The notes: a model not told the origin generated them from the sequence alone. A DNA stretch of 64,000 nucleotides from Flavobacterium franklandianum (GCF_007097365.1 NZ_VJZR01000001.1:248001-312000), one strand, 5' to 3'; positions 53,618 through 61,880 are shown, counted from the first letter of the stretch. A program made the numbers and translations.

Positions 53618-54618
53618 TGGGAAAATTAACTTTTTTGAACCCAGAATTTTTTTGGTTGTTTCTTTTGATTCCAATCGCTATAGCTTGGATTTATTGGAAA
53701 AGAAACGAACAATCGGCAACATTGAAGATGAGTTCGATACAAGGATTTAAAGGGTCGAATACTTTGGCAACAAGATTAAAACCAGTTTTGAATGTGTTGC
53801 GAATATTGGCTTTAAGTTCCTTGATAATTGCAATGGCAAGACCAAGAACAGTTGATGTTAGCAATCAAACTAAGACCACAAGAGGAATTGATATTGTTTT
53901 GGCAATGGACGTTTCTGGAAGTATGCTCGCCAAAGATTTGAGGCCAAACCGAATGGAAGCACTTAAAGATGTCGCATCCGATTTTGTCGAAGAAAGACCA
54001 AATGACCGAATTGGACTCGTGGTCTATGCATCAGAGGCTTATACAAAAACTCCGGTAACGAGCGATAAAGCCGTAGTTTTAGAAGCTATAAAAAGCATAA
54101 AATACGACAATGTTTTACAAGATGGAACAGGAATTGGAATGGGATTGGCGACAGCTGTAAATCGATTAAAAGACAGCAAAGCTAAGAGTAAAGTTATTAT
54201 TTTGTTGACCGATGGAGTGAATAACGCTGGTTTTATTGAACCCGAAACTGCGGCAGATATAGCGAAACAATACGGAATAAAAGTATATACCATTGGGATA
54301 GGGACAAACGGAATGGCAGAATCTCCTTATGCTCTTTCACCAAACGGACAAATTTTATTCCAAATGATGAAAGTGGAAATAGACGAGCAATTGTTGAAAA
54401 ATATAGCTAGAAAAACCAACGGAAAATATTTCAGAGCAACGAGCAACAGTAAACTGGCCGAGATTTATGCCTCCATCAACAAATTAGAAACCACTGAAAT
54501 TAAAGAATTAAAATTTTATGATTATGATGAAAAATATAGGCCTTTTGTGTGGCTTGCAGGTTTTTTGATTTTGATGGAATTAGGATTACGCAACACGGTT
54601 TACAGGAGTTTTATTTAA
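53617..54618 (+). CDS. batA: BatA: VWA-domain membrane protein
   Basis: A 333-residue inner-membrane protein with two N-terminal membrane segments (about 8-27 and 58-73), a VWA domain at about 90-300 with the MIDAS motif AMDVSGSM (Asp98, Ser100, Ser102), and a C-terminal membrane segment near 312-330. VWA proteins of this operon support aerotolerance or envelope stress functions in Bacteroides; the mechanism is not settled. Its ATG overlaps the stop of the preceding gene and BatB follows after seven bases, so translation is probably coupled. Confidence 0.93.
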   Translation: MGKLTFLNPEFFWLFLLIPIAIAWIYWKRNEQSATLKMSSIQGFKGSNTLATRLKPVLNVLRILALSSLIIAMARPRTVDVSNQTKTTRGIDIVLAMDVSGSMLAKDLRPNRMEALKDVASDFVEERPNDRIGLVVYASEAYTKTPVTSDKAVVLEAIKSIKYDNVLQDGTGIGMGLATAVNRLKDSKAKSKVIILLTDGVNNAGFIEPETAADIAKQYGIKVYTIGIGTNGMAESPYALSPNGQILFQMMKVEIDEQLLKNIARKTNGKYFRATSNSKLAEIYASINKLETTEIKELKFYDYDEKYRPFVWLAGFLILMELGLRNTVYRSFI

Positions 54619-54625
54619 ACAAATA

Positions 54626-55660
54626 ATGGAATTAGACGAATCAAAATATTTATACCTTCTTTTTATAGTACCCATTGTGGTACTGCTTTTTCTATACAAT
54701 CAATATTGGAAAAGAAAAAAACAGCGCGAATTTGGTGATTTAGATTTGGTTAAAAAACTGAGTCCGGAGAAATCTGTTTTCAAGCCTATTTTAAAACTGG
54801 TTGTACTACTTTTGGCACTTGTTGTACTAATTTTTGGATTGGTAAATCCAAAGATTGGAACCAAGATGGAAACCGTAAAACGAGAAGGAATCGACATTGT
54901 TTTTGCAATGGACGTTTCTAAAAGTATGTTGGCCGAAGATGTTGCACCAAGCCGATTGGAAAAAAGCAAACAAATTGTTTCGCAAATCATTAATCAATTA
55001 GGAAGTGACCGAATAGGAATCGTGGCTTATGCAGGAAGTGCTTTTCCCGTTTTGCCCATCACGACCGATTATAGTGTGGCCAAAATGTTTTTGCAAAGCA
55101 TAAACACAGATATTGTTTCTTCGCAAGGAACTTCGCTGGACGAAGCCATAAAATTATCGGCAACCTATTTCGACGAAAAAAGCAAAACAAGCAAATTATT
55201 GATACTAATTTCTGATGGAGAAGATCATTCAGAAGGGGCGGAATCAGCGGCTGAAGAGGCCAATAAATTAGGGATGAAAATCATTACCATTGGTGTTGGA
55301 ACCGAAAAGGGAAGTACAATTCCATTAAGAGTCAACGGTGTTGTCGAAAGTTTTAAGAGAGACAACAATAATGAAGTCGTGATTACAAAACTCAATAAAG
55401 ATGGATTGAACACCATTGCCAAAGCTACAAAAGGCGGATATGTTGACGGAAATAATACAAAAGCAGTTTTGGATTATGTAAAAAATGCGTTGGACAATAT
55501 TCAAAAAACGGAATTCGAATCGACACAAATGGCTGATTTTCAATCCCAGTTTCAGTGGTTTTTGGGTTTTGCATTTGTACTGTTGTTCTTAGATGTTTTC
55601 CTTTTGGAAAGAAAGACAAAATGGGTTCAAAAGTTGAATTTATTTAACGAAAAAAAATAA
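54626..55660 (+). CDS. batB: BatB: VWA-domain membrane protein
   Basis: A 344-residue paralogue of BatA with membrane segments at about 8-25, 53-73 and 310-330. The VWA domain has the MIDAS motif AMDVSKSM (Asp96, Ser98, Ser100). BatB usually pairs with BatA and with the TPR proteins of the operon. The stop shares one base with the BatC start. Confidence 0.93.
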   Translation: MELDESKYLYLLFIVPIVVLLFLYNQYWKRKKQREFGDLDLVKKLSPEKSVFKPILKLVVLLLALVVLIFGLVNPKIGTKMETVKREGIDIVFAMDVSKSMLAEDVAPSRLEKSKQIVSQIINQLGSDRIGIVAYAGSAFPVLPITTDYSVAKMFLQSINTDIVSSQGTSLDEAIKLSATYFDEKSKTSKLLILISDGEDHSEGAESAAEEANKLGMKIITIGVGTEKGSTIPLRVNGVVESFKRDNNNEVVITKLNKDGLNTIAKATKGGYVDGNNTKAVLDYVKNALDNIQKTEFESTQMADFQSQFQWFLGFAFVLLFLDVFLLERKTKWVQKLNLFNEKK

Positions 55661-56400
55661 TGAAGAATTTTATTTTATATATGATACTAATGCTTTCTTT
55701 TGCAGTTTCGGCTCAGGAGAAAGACAAAACGTTGCCTAAAGCGAACGATGAATATGCTGAAAAGAATTTTGTTGAAGCTGAGGCAAATTACAGGATTTCT
55801 CATTCAAAATTTCCTAAACGAATCGTTGCTCCTTTCAATTTAGGGAATGCCATTTACAAACAAAACCAAGCAGCAGAAGCCAAATTTGCATATGCAACTG
55901 CATTGACAAACACAAAATCGAGAGTTCAAAGGCATAAAGTATTTCACAACTTGGGAAATGTTTTTATGAAAGAAAAAAATTATACTAATGCGGTCGAGGC
56001 CTATAAAAATGGGTTGCGCAACAAGCCTTCGGATGAAGAAACGAGATATAATTATGCTTTAGCTAAAAAAATGCTTAAAGATAATCCTCCACCAAAAGAC
56101 GACAAAAATAAAGATAAAGACAAAGACAAAAAGGACGATAAGAAAGACGGCGAAAAAGACAAGAAAGACGATAAAGAAAAAGATAAAAAGGACGACAAAG
56201 GAGATAAAGACAAGGATAAAAAAGACGAAAAACCAAAGGATGAAGGAAAACCAAAACCAAAACCATCGCCTAGCGGAATTTCTAAACAACGAACCGAAAA
56301 CCTTCTAGATGCCGTAAATAATGAAGAGAAGAAGATTCAAGACAAAGTAAATGCCCAAAAAGTAAAAGGAAAACCAGTTCAAACCGAGAAAGATTGGTAA
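55660..56400 (+). CDS. batC: BatC: TPR protein with long Lys/Asp-rich linker
   Basis: A 246-residue exported protein. It has a signal peptide (to VSAQ, about 19) and two to three TPR repeats at about 25-140 (PFNLGNAIYKQNQAAEAKFAYATAL, VFHNLGNVFMKEKNYTNAVEAYKNGL). A low-complexity region at about 145-200 is made almost only of Lys, Asp and a few Glu and Pro. A short tail with SGISKQRTENLLDAVNNEE follows. The tail motif is the usual BatC end. The KD tract is repetitive at the DNA level and may vary in length between strains. Confidence 0.9.
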   Translation: MKNFILYMILMLSFAVSAQEKDKTLPKANDEYAEKNFVEAEANYRISHSKFPKRIVAPFNLGNAIYKQNQAAEAKFAYATALTNTKSRVQRHKVFHNLGNVFMKEKNYTNAVEAYKNGLRNKPSDEETRYNYALAKKMLKDNPPPKDDKNKDKDKDKKDDKKDGEKDKKDDKEKDKKDDKGDKDKDKKDEKPKDEGKPKPKPSPSGISKQRTENLLDAVNNEEKKIQDKVNAQKVKGKPVQTEKDW

Positions 56401-56419
56401 GATTTTAAAATGGTTTAAA

Positions 56420-56461
56420 GTTTAAAGTTGTTTAAAGCACATCGCTTAAACAACTTTAAAC
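56420..56461. repeat. Long TTTAAAG dyad between BatC and BatD
   Basis: The 19-base arm at 56420-56438 and the 18-base arm at 56444-56461 pair over 18 bases with one bulged A and a five-base loop. More TTTAAAC/TTAAAC copies lie on both sides. No T run follows. Confidence 0.8.
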
Positions 56462-56500
56462 AATTTTAAACACTTAAACGATTAAACAGTTACACCAGTA

Positions 56501-58258
56501 ATGAAAAGATATTTAATTTTAGTACTAATAAGTTTTCAAACACTTTTGGCTCAAGTACAATTTGAGGCAAAAGTGAGTAAAACCACGCTTGGATTGAACG
56601 AAAGACTGCGCATCGATTTCGTAATGAATATGGACGGTGACAACTTTACGCAGCCGTCTTTCGAAGGATTTAGAATTATTGCAGGACCAAGCCAGCAAGT
56701 GAGCCAGTCGTGGGTAAACGGAAAAAGTTCTTTCGAAAAAATTTATTCCTATTATCTTTTGCCTAATCAAAAAGGGAATTTGATAATCAGGCAAGCTGCC
56801 ATCGAATACAATGGTCAAATTTATAAAACATCTCCAATAAAAATTACGGTTACTAATGCTGTGCAAGAAGACAGAGACCCGAATGATGCATCCCAAATTT
56901 CTGCCGACGACAATCTTTATTTGGTTGCTGATATTTCTAAAATAAATCCATATATCAACGAACCGATTACCGTGGTTTACAAGCTGTATTTCAGTTATAA
57001 TATTGGAATCACAAATTGGAGAGAATTAGACAAACCAAAATACAATGATTTCTGGAGTCAAAACATCGACATCAAGCAACTTGTTGGAGAAGAAGGAATG
57101 TTCAAAGGCGAAAAATACCGTTTTGTAGTGTTACGAAAAACGGTTTTGTATCCCCAAAAATCAGGTAAATTGGTTATTGAACCACTTTCATTAGACATCG
57201 ATGTGCAATTACCAACAAACCGTCGGGATATGTTTGGCCGAGTTGTGGTTACTAATGGGAACAAAAGAGTTTCGGCTGGAGCCAAAACCATTGCTGTAAA
57301 AGCACTTCCTGAAACAGGGAAACCAGCCGATTTTTCTGGTGCTGTAGGTAAATTTGATTTTAAAGTTATCCCTTCGAAAACCAATTTAAAAAACGGAGAA
57401 AGTCTAGATTTAATGGTTAGTGTAACTGGTAGCGGTAATATGAAATTGTTTACTTTGCCAAAACCAGTAGTTCCTAGTTCATTGGAAATGTATGATCCTG
57501 TTCACGACGAAAAAGTGAATACCACTTTGTCGGGAATGTCTGGAAAAATCTCGGATAAGTACACGATTATTCCACAATTTAAAGGGAATTATCCCATAAA
57601 ACCAATGCAGTTTTCCTATTTTGATTTGGGTTCAGGAACCTATAAAACGATAACGTCACCAGAAATAATGATTAATGTTATGGATGGTCCTTCGGCCAAT
57701 GATCAAGTGGCTTCAACAACTTCTGGAACGTCTAAAAATATTATTTCAGCCAGCGAACAATTCAAATATGTTAAGTTAGACACCGATTTGATTTCAATGA
57801 AAGAAGATGATTTCTTTGGGTCAAAAACTTTCTATAGCTTATTATTTTTGCCGTTTTTAATGCTGCCATTGATTGTATTGCTCAAAAAGAAAAAAGACAC
57901 TATCAACAGCGATGTTTTTGGAAATAGAATAAAAATGAACAACCGATTGGCCAAGAAATATTTATCTGAAGCCAAAAAACAAATCAACAACAAAGAACCA
58001 TTTTATGTAGCTTTAGAAAAAGCGATGCACAATTTCTTGAAAGCTAAGTTGCACATCGAAACCTCGGATATGAGTAAAAGTAATATTCAGCAATTATTAG
58101 CATCAAAAAATGCGGGAGCTCAAACGGTAATTGATTTTATCAACCTGACCGAAAATTGTGAATTGGCGCGTTTTGCACAATCATCAAGTGCTGATATCCA
58201 GAAGGATTTTGATAAAGCGGTAATGATCATTTCGGATCTGGAAAAACAAATCTCTTAA
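56501..58258 (+). CDS. batD: BatD: oxygen-tolerance family membrane protein
   Basis: A 585-residue protein with a signal peptide (1-17), a long periplasmic region of Ig-like beta domains (QFEAKVSKTTLGLNERLRIDFVMN, then PYINEPITVVYKLYFSYNIG and VSVTGSGNMKLFTLP), a membrane segment at about 447-465 (LLFLPFLMLPLIVLL) and a helical cytosolic tail. This is the BatD plan. It probably binds the VWA and TPR proteins across the membrane. A 100-base spacer with repeats lies on each side. Confidence 0.93.
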   Translation: MKRYLILVLISFQTLLAQVQFEAKVSKTTLGLNERLRIDFVMNMDGDNFTQPSFEGFRIIAGPSQQVSQSWVNGKSSFEKIYSYYLLPNQKGNLIIRQAAIEYNGQIYKTSPIKITVTNAVQEDRDPNDASQISADDNLYLVADISKINPYINEPITVVYKLYFSYNIGITNWRELDKPKYNDFWSQNIDIKQLVGEEGMFKGEKYRFVVLRKTVLYPQKSGKLVIEPLSLDIDVQLPTNRRDMFGRVVVTNGNKRVSAGAKTIAVKALPETGKPADFSGAVGKFDFKVIPSKTNLKNGESLDLMVSVTGSGNMKLFTLPKPVVPSSLEMYDPVHDEKVNTTLSGMSGKISDKYTIIPQFKGNYPIKPMQFSYFDLGSGTYKTITSPEIMINVMDGPSANDQVASTTSGTSKNIISASEQFKYVKLDTDLISMKEDDFFGSKTFYSLLFLPFLMLPLIVLLKKKKDTINSDVFGNRIKMNNRLAKKYLSEAKKQINNKEPFYVALEKAMHNFLKAKLHIETSDMSKSNIQQLLASKNAGAQTVIDFINLTENCELARFAQSSSADIQKDFDKAVMIISDLEKQIS

Positions 58259-58326
58259 AATAGCACTCAGATTAAACGGATGCAAGCAACGCAGATAAAA
58301 ACAGATTTATAATAAAAAATTGTAAT

Positions 58327-58345
58327 ATCCGTGAAATCCGTGTCC
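58327..58345 (+). repeat. ATCCGTG direct repeat between BatD and BatE
   Basis: ATCCGTGAAATCCGTGTCC contains two copies of ATCCGTG nine bases apart. The upstream part of the spacer (58262-58310) holds related degenerate text (ACTCAGATTAAACGGATGC, ACGCAGATAAAAACAGA). Confidence 0.6.
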
Positions 58346-58360
58346 CAAAAAATATAAATA

Positions 58361-59104
58361 ATGAAAAAGATAATTTTTATATTCCTACTCTCAACCCAAT
58401 TTTTCTTTGCCCAAGACGGCTTTGAGAAAGGGAATGACTTTTACCGAAAAGGGAAGTACGAGCAAGCCATTACGGAATACGAAAGTGTTTTGGCAGGAAA
58501 ACAACATTCAGCTGAATTGTATTTTAATTTGGGAAATTGCTATTACAAATTGAATAAAGTAGCGCCAGCCATTTACAATTATGAAAAAGCATTGGTGCTA
58601 AATCCTAATGATGCCGAAATAACAAACAACCTGAAATTTGCCCATAAGATGCAAATCGATGAGATAAAAGTGGTACCTCAAGTTGGTTTTTCAAAAATGG
58701 TACACGACTTTACTTCGGTTTTTCACTACAATACTTGGGCTGGGATTTCGGTTGGATTAGCCATTTTGTTTTTAGTGTTCTTTATAGGCTATTATTTTTC
58801 ACAAACCGTTTTGTCAAAAAGAATCTTTTTCATCGGAATGTTTGTATTTCTGTTTTTAATATTGATAAGTGTTTCTTCGGCAATTTCAGAAAAAAATCAT
58901 TTTGAAAACGATAAACCAGCCATAGTTTTTGCTGAAATGGTTTTGGTTAAAAGCGAGCCACAAGGAGCAAGTACAACGGTTTTTACACTCCACGAAGGAA
59001 CCAAAGTTTTTGTCTTGGAGACATTGGACAGTTGGAAAAAAATTCAATTGACCGACGGTACCGAAGGATGGATTGAGAAAACTGCAATTAGAGAAGTAAA
59101 ATAG
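58361..59104 (+). CDS. batE: BatE: TPR and SH3-like membrane protein
   Basis: A 247-residue protein. Signal peptide to about 17, TPR repeats at about 20-95 (FEKGNDFYRKGKYEQAITEY, ELYFNLGNCYYKLNKVAPAI), two membrane segments at about 125-147 and 154-174, and a C-terminal SH3-like domain at about 188-245 (AEMVLVKSEPQ, DGTEGWIEKTAIREV). This is the BatE plan. It is the last gene of the Bat operon. Confidence 0.93.
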   Translation: MKKIIFIFLLSTQFFFAQDGFEKGNDFYRKGKYEQAITEYESVLAGKQHSAELYFNLGNCYYKLNKVAPAIYNYEKALVLNPNDAEITNNLKFAHKMQIDEIKVVPQVGFSKMVHDFTSVFHYNTWAGISVGLAILFLVFFIGYYFSQTVLSKRIFFIGMFVFLFLILISVSSAISEKNHFENDKPAIVFAEMVLVKSEPQGASTTVFTLHEGTKVFVLETLDSWKKIQLTDGTEGWIEKTAIREVK

Positions 59105-59107
59105 AAC

Positions 59108-59148
59108 GCAGATTTCAGTTTGCAGATGGCAGAATTTGTGAAATCTGC
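59108..59148. repeat. 10-base dyad after BatE
   Basis: GCAGATTTCA at 59108-59117 and TGAAATCTGC at 59139-59148 are inverted copies. This is the same word as in the MoxR/DUF58 spacer (50998-51037). Confidence 0.75.
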
Positions 59149-59162
59149 AACCTGTACCTGAA

Positions 59163-59666
59163 TCACTTCTTCTTCAAATCATTATACCATTTTTCGATCG
59201 AAGGATAAAAGAATCCCGCCGTTTTTTGAATAGGACGATAAAATATTGACTTGTCTAAAGTTTCTTTTCTAGCAAACGTATTGTTGAAATTTATTTTCTC
59301 GAAAAGGTTTAAAAAGATACTCAAAATTAATATTGTTTTTATAAGTCTAAAAAACCCACCGCCAAGTTTGTTTATTACACCCAATTGCGCAAAATCGGCA
59401 ACGCTGGTAAGGAATTTTGCTAAAAGCGAAATAACTACTACCACTACAAGAAAAGTGATTAAAAAGGCGATAATCTGAATCGTTTTAGGGTTCCAATGCG
59501 TAATTCCGGATAACATTATTTTTGCGAGATAGGAAAACTTAATAGCAACATAAATTCCTAAGATTAAAGAAATCAAGGAAGCCAATTCCACAAAAAGACC
59601 ATTTTTTATGCCTTTGAACAAACCTATAACGAGGATAACACCCAAAACAATATCTAAAAAACTCAT
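59163..59666 (-). CDS. CvpA family membrane protein
   Basis: A 167-residue protein with four hydrophobic segments (IVLGVILVIGLFKGIKNG, then LASLISLILGIYVAIKFSYL, IIAFLITFLVVVVVISLLA and FFRLIKTILILSIFL), the CvpA pattern. The family is named for colicin V production and is linked to envelope integrity; the exact role is uncertain. It converges on BatE and is divergent from the next small gene, with a symmetric promoter pair between them. Confidence 0.9.
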   Translation of the reverse strand: MSFLDIVLGVILVIGLFKGIKNGLFVELASLISLILGIYVAIKFSYLAKIMLSGITHWNPKTIQIIAFLITFLVVVVVISLLAKFLTSVADFAQLGVINKLGGGFFRLIKTILILSIFLNLFEKINFNNTFARKETLDKSIFYRPIQKTAGFFYPSIEKWYNDLKKK

Positions 59667-59696
59667 AAAAAAAGAAATAAAGGAAAAGAATAAAGA

Positions 59697-59729
59697 GCAA
59701 AGATAAAAGAATTATGTTGGTATCTTTGC
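59697..59729. promoter_or_regulatory. Divergent promoter pair forming a perfect 9-base inverted repeat
   Basis: GCAAAGATA at 59697-59705 (TATCTTTG on the minus strand, for CvpA) and TATCTTTGC at 59721-59729 (plus strand, for the 118-residue gene) are exact inverted copies 15 bases apart. Each is a -7 box. One protein could bind the symmetric site and affect both genes. Confidence 0.6.
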
Positions 59730-59772
59730 ACGAACAATTTTAGAGTTGAGATTTTAGACTTTAGATTAAAAA

Positions 59773-59814
59773 AATCCGCAATCTAAAATCCGCAATCTAA
59801 AATCCGCAATCTAA
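59773..59814 (+). repeat. Three perfect copies of AATCCGCAATCTAA
   Basis: A 14-base unit repeated three times without change (59773-59786, 59787-59800, 59801-59814) in the leader of the 118-residue gene. TTTAGATT just upstream is the inverse of part of the unit. Confidence 0.9.
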
Positions 59815-59828
59815 AATTTAAAATCGGA

Positions 59829-60185
59829 ATGTCAAGAGATATACAACTTAAAGAACGCTGGGAACAGCTGGTCAACCTACTTTCTAACCAATTTTCGCAA
59901 GGCGAAGACCTCGATTTGGATGCCATAATTTATTTAATTGGCGTACAAGAACTCGGAAAAGTCCATAGAACCTACGAAAAAGACGAAAAACTCAACCTGA
60001 TGCACATCGCTATTTGTCGATTGTTGGAACCTTATGGGTTTTATGAATTCGAATTTTTCGATGAAGATGGATGGCCGCATTACAAGGTAAAAGAAGAATT
60101 ACCCGCACTTAAAGCAGGTGAACAATCGGTTTTGATGAAAGAAGCCATTGTCAATTATTTTATCGAAAGAGAAGTTATTGATTAG
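59829..60185 (+). CDS. Conserved small cytosolic protein of unknown function
   Basis: A 118-residue acidic protein without signal peptide or membrane segment. It contains DLDAIIYLIGVQELGKVHRTYEKDEK and ends with FFDEDGWPHYKVKEELPALKAGEQSVLMKEAIVNYF. I recall it as a conserved Bacteroidota protein with no assigned function. It has a promoter in the shared inverted-repeat region and lies just upstream of pheS. Confidence 0.82.
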   Translation: MSRDIQLKERWEQLVNLLSNQFSQGEDLDLDAIIYLIGVQELGKVHRTYEKDEKLNLMHIAICRLLEPYGFYEFEFFDEDGWPHYKVKEELPALKAGEQSVLMKEAIVNYFIEREVID

Positions 60186-60230
60186 TATTCAGTGTTCAGT
60201 AGCAGTAAGCAGTTAAGAATTTTAGAAAAA

Positions 60231-60258
60231 CTTCCAACTTCTAACTTCTAACTTCCAA
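60231..60258 (+). repeat. Four CTTCYAA heptamers upstream of pheS
   Basis: CTTCCAA, CTTCTAA, CTTCTAA, CTTCCAA in perfect tandem, just before the pheS -7 box. The same heptamer occurs on the minus strand at 2308-2328. Confidence 0.85.
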
Positions 60259-60266
60259 CTTTTACC

Positions 60267-60274
60267 TAAATTTG
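60267..60274 (+). promoter_or_regulatory. -7 box of pheS
   Basis: TAAATTTG matches TAnnTTTG and lies 16 bases upstream of the ATG, so the leader is very short. No TTG is seen at -33; the CTTCYAA repeat occupies that place. Confidence 0.5.
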
Positions 60275-60290
60275 CACTCTCAATTATTGG

Positions 60291-61316
60291 ATGAAAATGA
60301 TAGACAAGATAAAAGAATATATTGGCGAAGCACAAGCTTTCTCTACACAAAATGCAGCAGAATTAGAAGCATTTAGAATAAAATTTCTGGGTAGCAAAGG
60401 AGTTTTGAAGGACTTTTTTGCCGAATTCAAAAATGTACCAAACGATCAAAAAAAGGAATTTGGCCAGGTAATCAATTTGCTGAAATCTTCTGCCGAAGAA
60501 AAAGTAAAATCCATTCAAGAATCTTTAGAAAGCAAAGAGGAAATCAAAGGGTTTTATGGCGACTTAACTCGTTCAGCTGAGCCAGTAATCATTGGTTCTC
60601 GTCATCCAATTTCTTTGGTAAAAAACCAAATTATAGACATCTTTTCAAACGTTGGTTTCAATGTTTCCGAAGGTCCGGAAATCGAGGACGATTGGCATAA
60701 TTTTACCGCATTAAACCTGCCAGAATACCATCCGGCGCGTGATATGCAGGACACTTTTTTCATCCAAACCAATCCTGATATTTTATTGCGTACGCACACA
60801 TCGTCTGTGCAAGTACGTTATATGGAAAACAACAAACCACCGATTAGAACGATTTCTCCGGGAAGAGTTTTCCGTAACGAAGCTGTTTCGTCGCGTTCGC
60901 ATTGTATTTTCCACCAAGTCGAAGGATTGTATATTGACAAAGATGTTTCCTTTGCCGATTTAAAGCAAACTCTTTTGTATTTCACCAAAGAAATGTTCGG
61001 AAAATCAAAAATCCGTCTTCGTCCATCCTATTTTCCATTCACGGAACCAAGTGCCGAAATTGATATTTATTGGGGTTTAAAAACCGAAACCGATTATAGA
61101 ATTACCAAAGGAACCGGTTGGTTAGAAATTGGCGGTTGTGGAATGGTCGATCCAAATGTTCTTAAAAATTGCAACATCAATTCAGAGGAATACACTGGTT
61201 TTGCCTTTGGAATGGGAATCGAAAGAATCGCAATGTTGTTATACCAAATTGGCGATATCCGAATGTTTTACGAAAATGATGTTCGTTTCTTAGAGCAATT
61301 CAAGGCATCAATCTAA
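60291..61316 (+). CDS. pheS: Phenylalanine-tRNA ligase alpha subunit
   Basis: A 341-residue cytosolic enzyme that charges tRNA-Phe together with PheT, which is not in the window. The N-terminal coiled coil (about 1-85) is followed by the class II core. It has GFNVSEGPEIEDDWHNFTALN, the motif 2 region FRNEAVSSRSHCIFHQVEG, the motif 3 region GFAFGMGIERIAML, and the final DVRFLEQFK. Length is normal. An ATG at 60297 is an alternative start. A very short leader with an upstream heptamer repeat suggests simple constitutive expression. Confidence 0.97.
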   Translation: MKMIDKIKEYIGEAQAFSTQNAAELEAFRIKFLGSKGVLKDFFAEFKNVPNDQKKEFGQVINLLKSSAEEKVKSIQESLESKEEIKGFYGDLTRSAEPVIIGSRHPISLVKNQIIDIFSNVGFNVSEGPEIEDDWHNFTALNLPEYHPARDMQDTFFIQTNPDILLRTHTSSVQVRYMENNKPPIRTISPGRVFRNEAVSSRSHCIFHQVEGLYIDKDVSFADLKQTLLYFTKEMFGKSKIRLRPSYFPFTEPSAEIDIYWGLKTETDYRITKGTGWLEIGGCGMVDPNVLKNCNINSEEYTGFAFGMGIERIAMLLYQIGDIRMFYENDVRFLEQFKASI

Positions 61317-61346
61317 TTCTAAACGTCATTTAATTTAAGTTCAAAA

Positions 61347-61382
61347 CTTTGTGTGCTTTGTGCCTTCTTTGTGAACTTTGTG
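61347..61382 (+). repeat. Four CTTTGTG copies after pheS
   Basis: CTTTGTG at 61347-61353, 61356-61362, 61367-61373 and 61376-61382, spaced by 2-4 bases. Similar text (CTTTGTG...CTTTGTGG) is frequent between Flavobacterium genes, from memory. Confidence 0.7.
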
Positions 61383-61397
61383 GTTAAGTTTTAATCT

Positions 61398-61805
61398 ATG
61401 AAAAAAGACATCATCATCCCCGAAGTAGAAAACGTTTTCCTCGCCGCAGTCCAGGAATGGAGCGACGATTTTATGGAAAAAGTGTGGTATGCTTATTTAG
61501 TAAACGACAGCGATTTCAAACTAGATAGCGTTATGGTTGTTTCAAAAGCTTTTGGAACTATCGATGGCGAAATGAAAAAAACATCGCTTTTGCGTCACGC
61601 TTTTTTAGAAGTGCCATCGGTAACTTTTGTTAAAGTCGAAATGTTGGAAAAAAGCGTTTTGGCACTCAACAACGAGTTTATGGTTACTTTCTTTATTGGC
61701 AACACATTATACGATCGAAAATATATTTTCAAAGCCAATTCTATCACTCCCGATTATGTCGAGGAAGTGCCGCTATTGTTTGTGGATGGGGTTATTGTGA
61801 GGTAG
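61398..61805 (+). CDS. Conserved small cytosolic protein of unknown function
   Basis: A 135-residue protein without signal peptide. It contains KDIIIPEVENVFLAAVQEW and KVWYAYLVNDSDFKLDSVMVVSKAFG, a hydrophobic strand-rich middle, and ends in EEVPLLFVDGVIVR. I recall it only as a conserved flavobacterial protein without known function. It lies between pheS and gpsA and is closed by a bidirectional terminator. Confidence 0.8.
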   Translation: MKKDIIIPEVENVFLAAVQEWSDDFMEKVWYAYLVNDSDFKLDSVMVVSKAFGTIDGEMKKTSLLRHAFLEVPSVTFVKVEMLEKSVLALNNEFMVTFFIGNTLYDRKYIFKANSITPDYVEEVPLLFVDGVIVR

Positions 61806-61824
61806 GTTTTAAAATCATAATATA

Positions 61825-61865
61825 AAAAAGGCAGCAATTTCAAATGAAATTGCTGCCTTTTATTT
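61825..61865. terminator. Bidirectional terminator between the 135-residue gene and gpsA
   Basis: AAAAAAGGCAGCAATTTCA (61825-61843) pairs with TGAAATTGCTGCCTTTT (61846-61862), with A and T tracts on both sides, so it serves both convergent genes. Confidence 0.92.
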
Positions 61866-61880
61866 TTGATTAATTGAAAG

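Noticed and set aside
56059..56289. Phe/Val-rich antisense frame over the BatC linker
   Set aside because: It is the complement of the Lys/Asp repeat, and its hydrophobic look is an artefact of that tract.
59773..59814. Possible CRISPR array from the triple 14-base repeat
   Set aside because: Units are directly adjacent without spacers, too short, and no cas gene is in the window.
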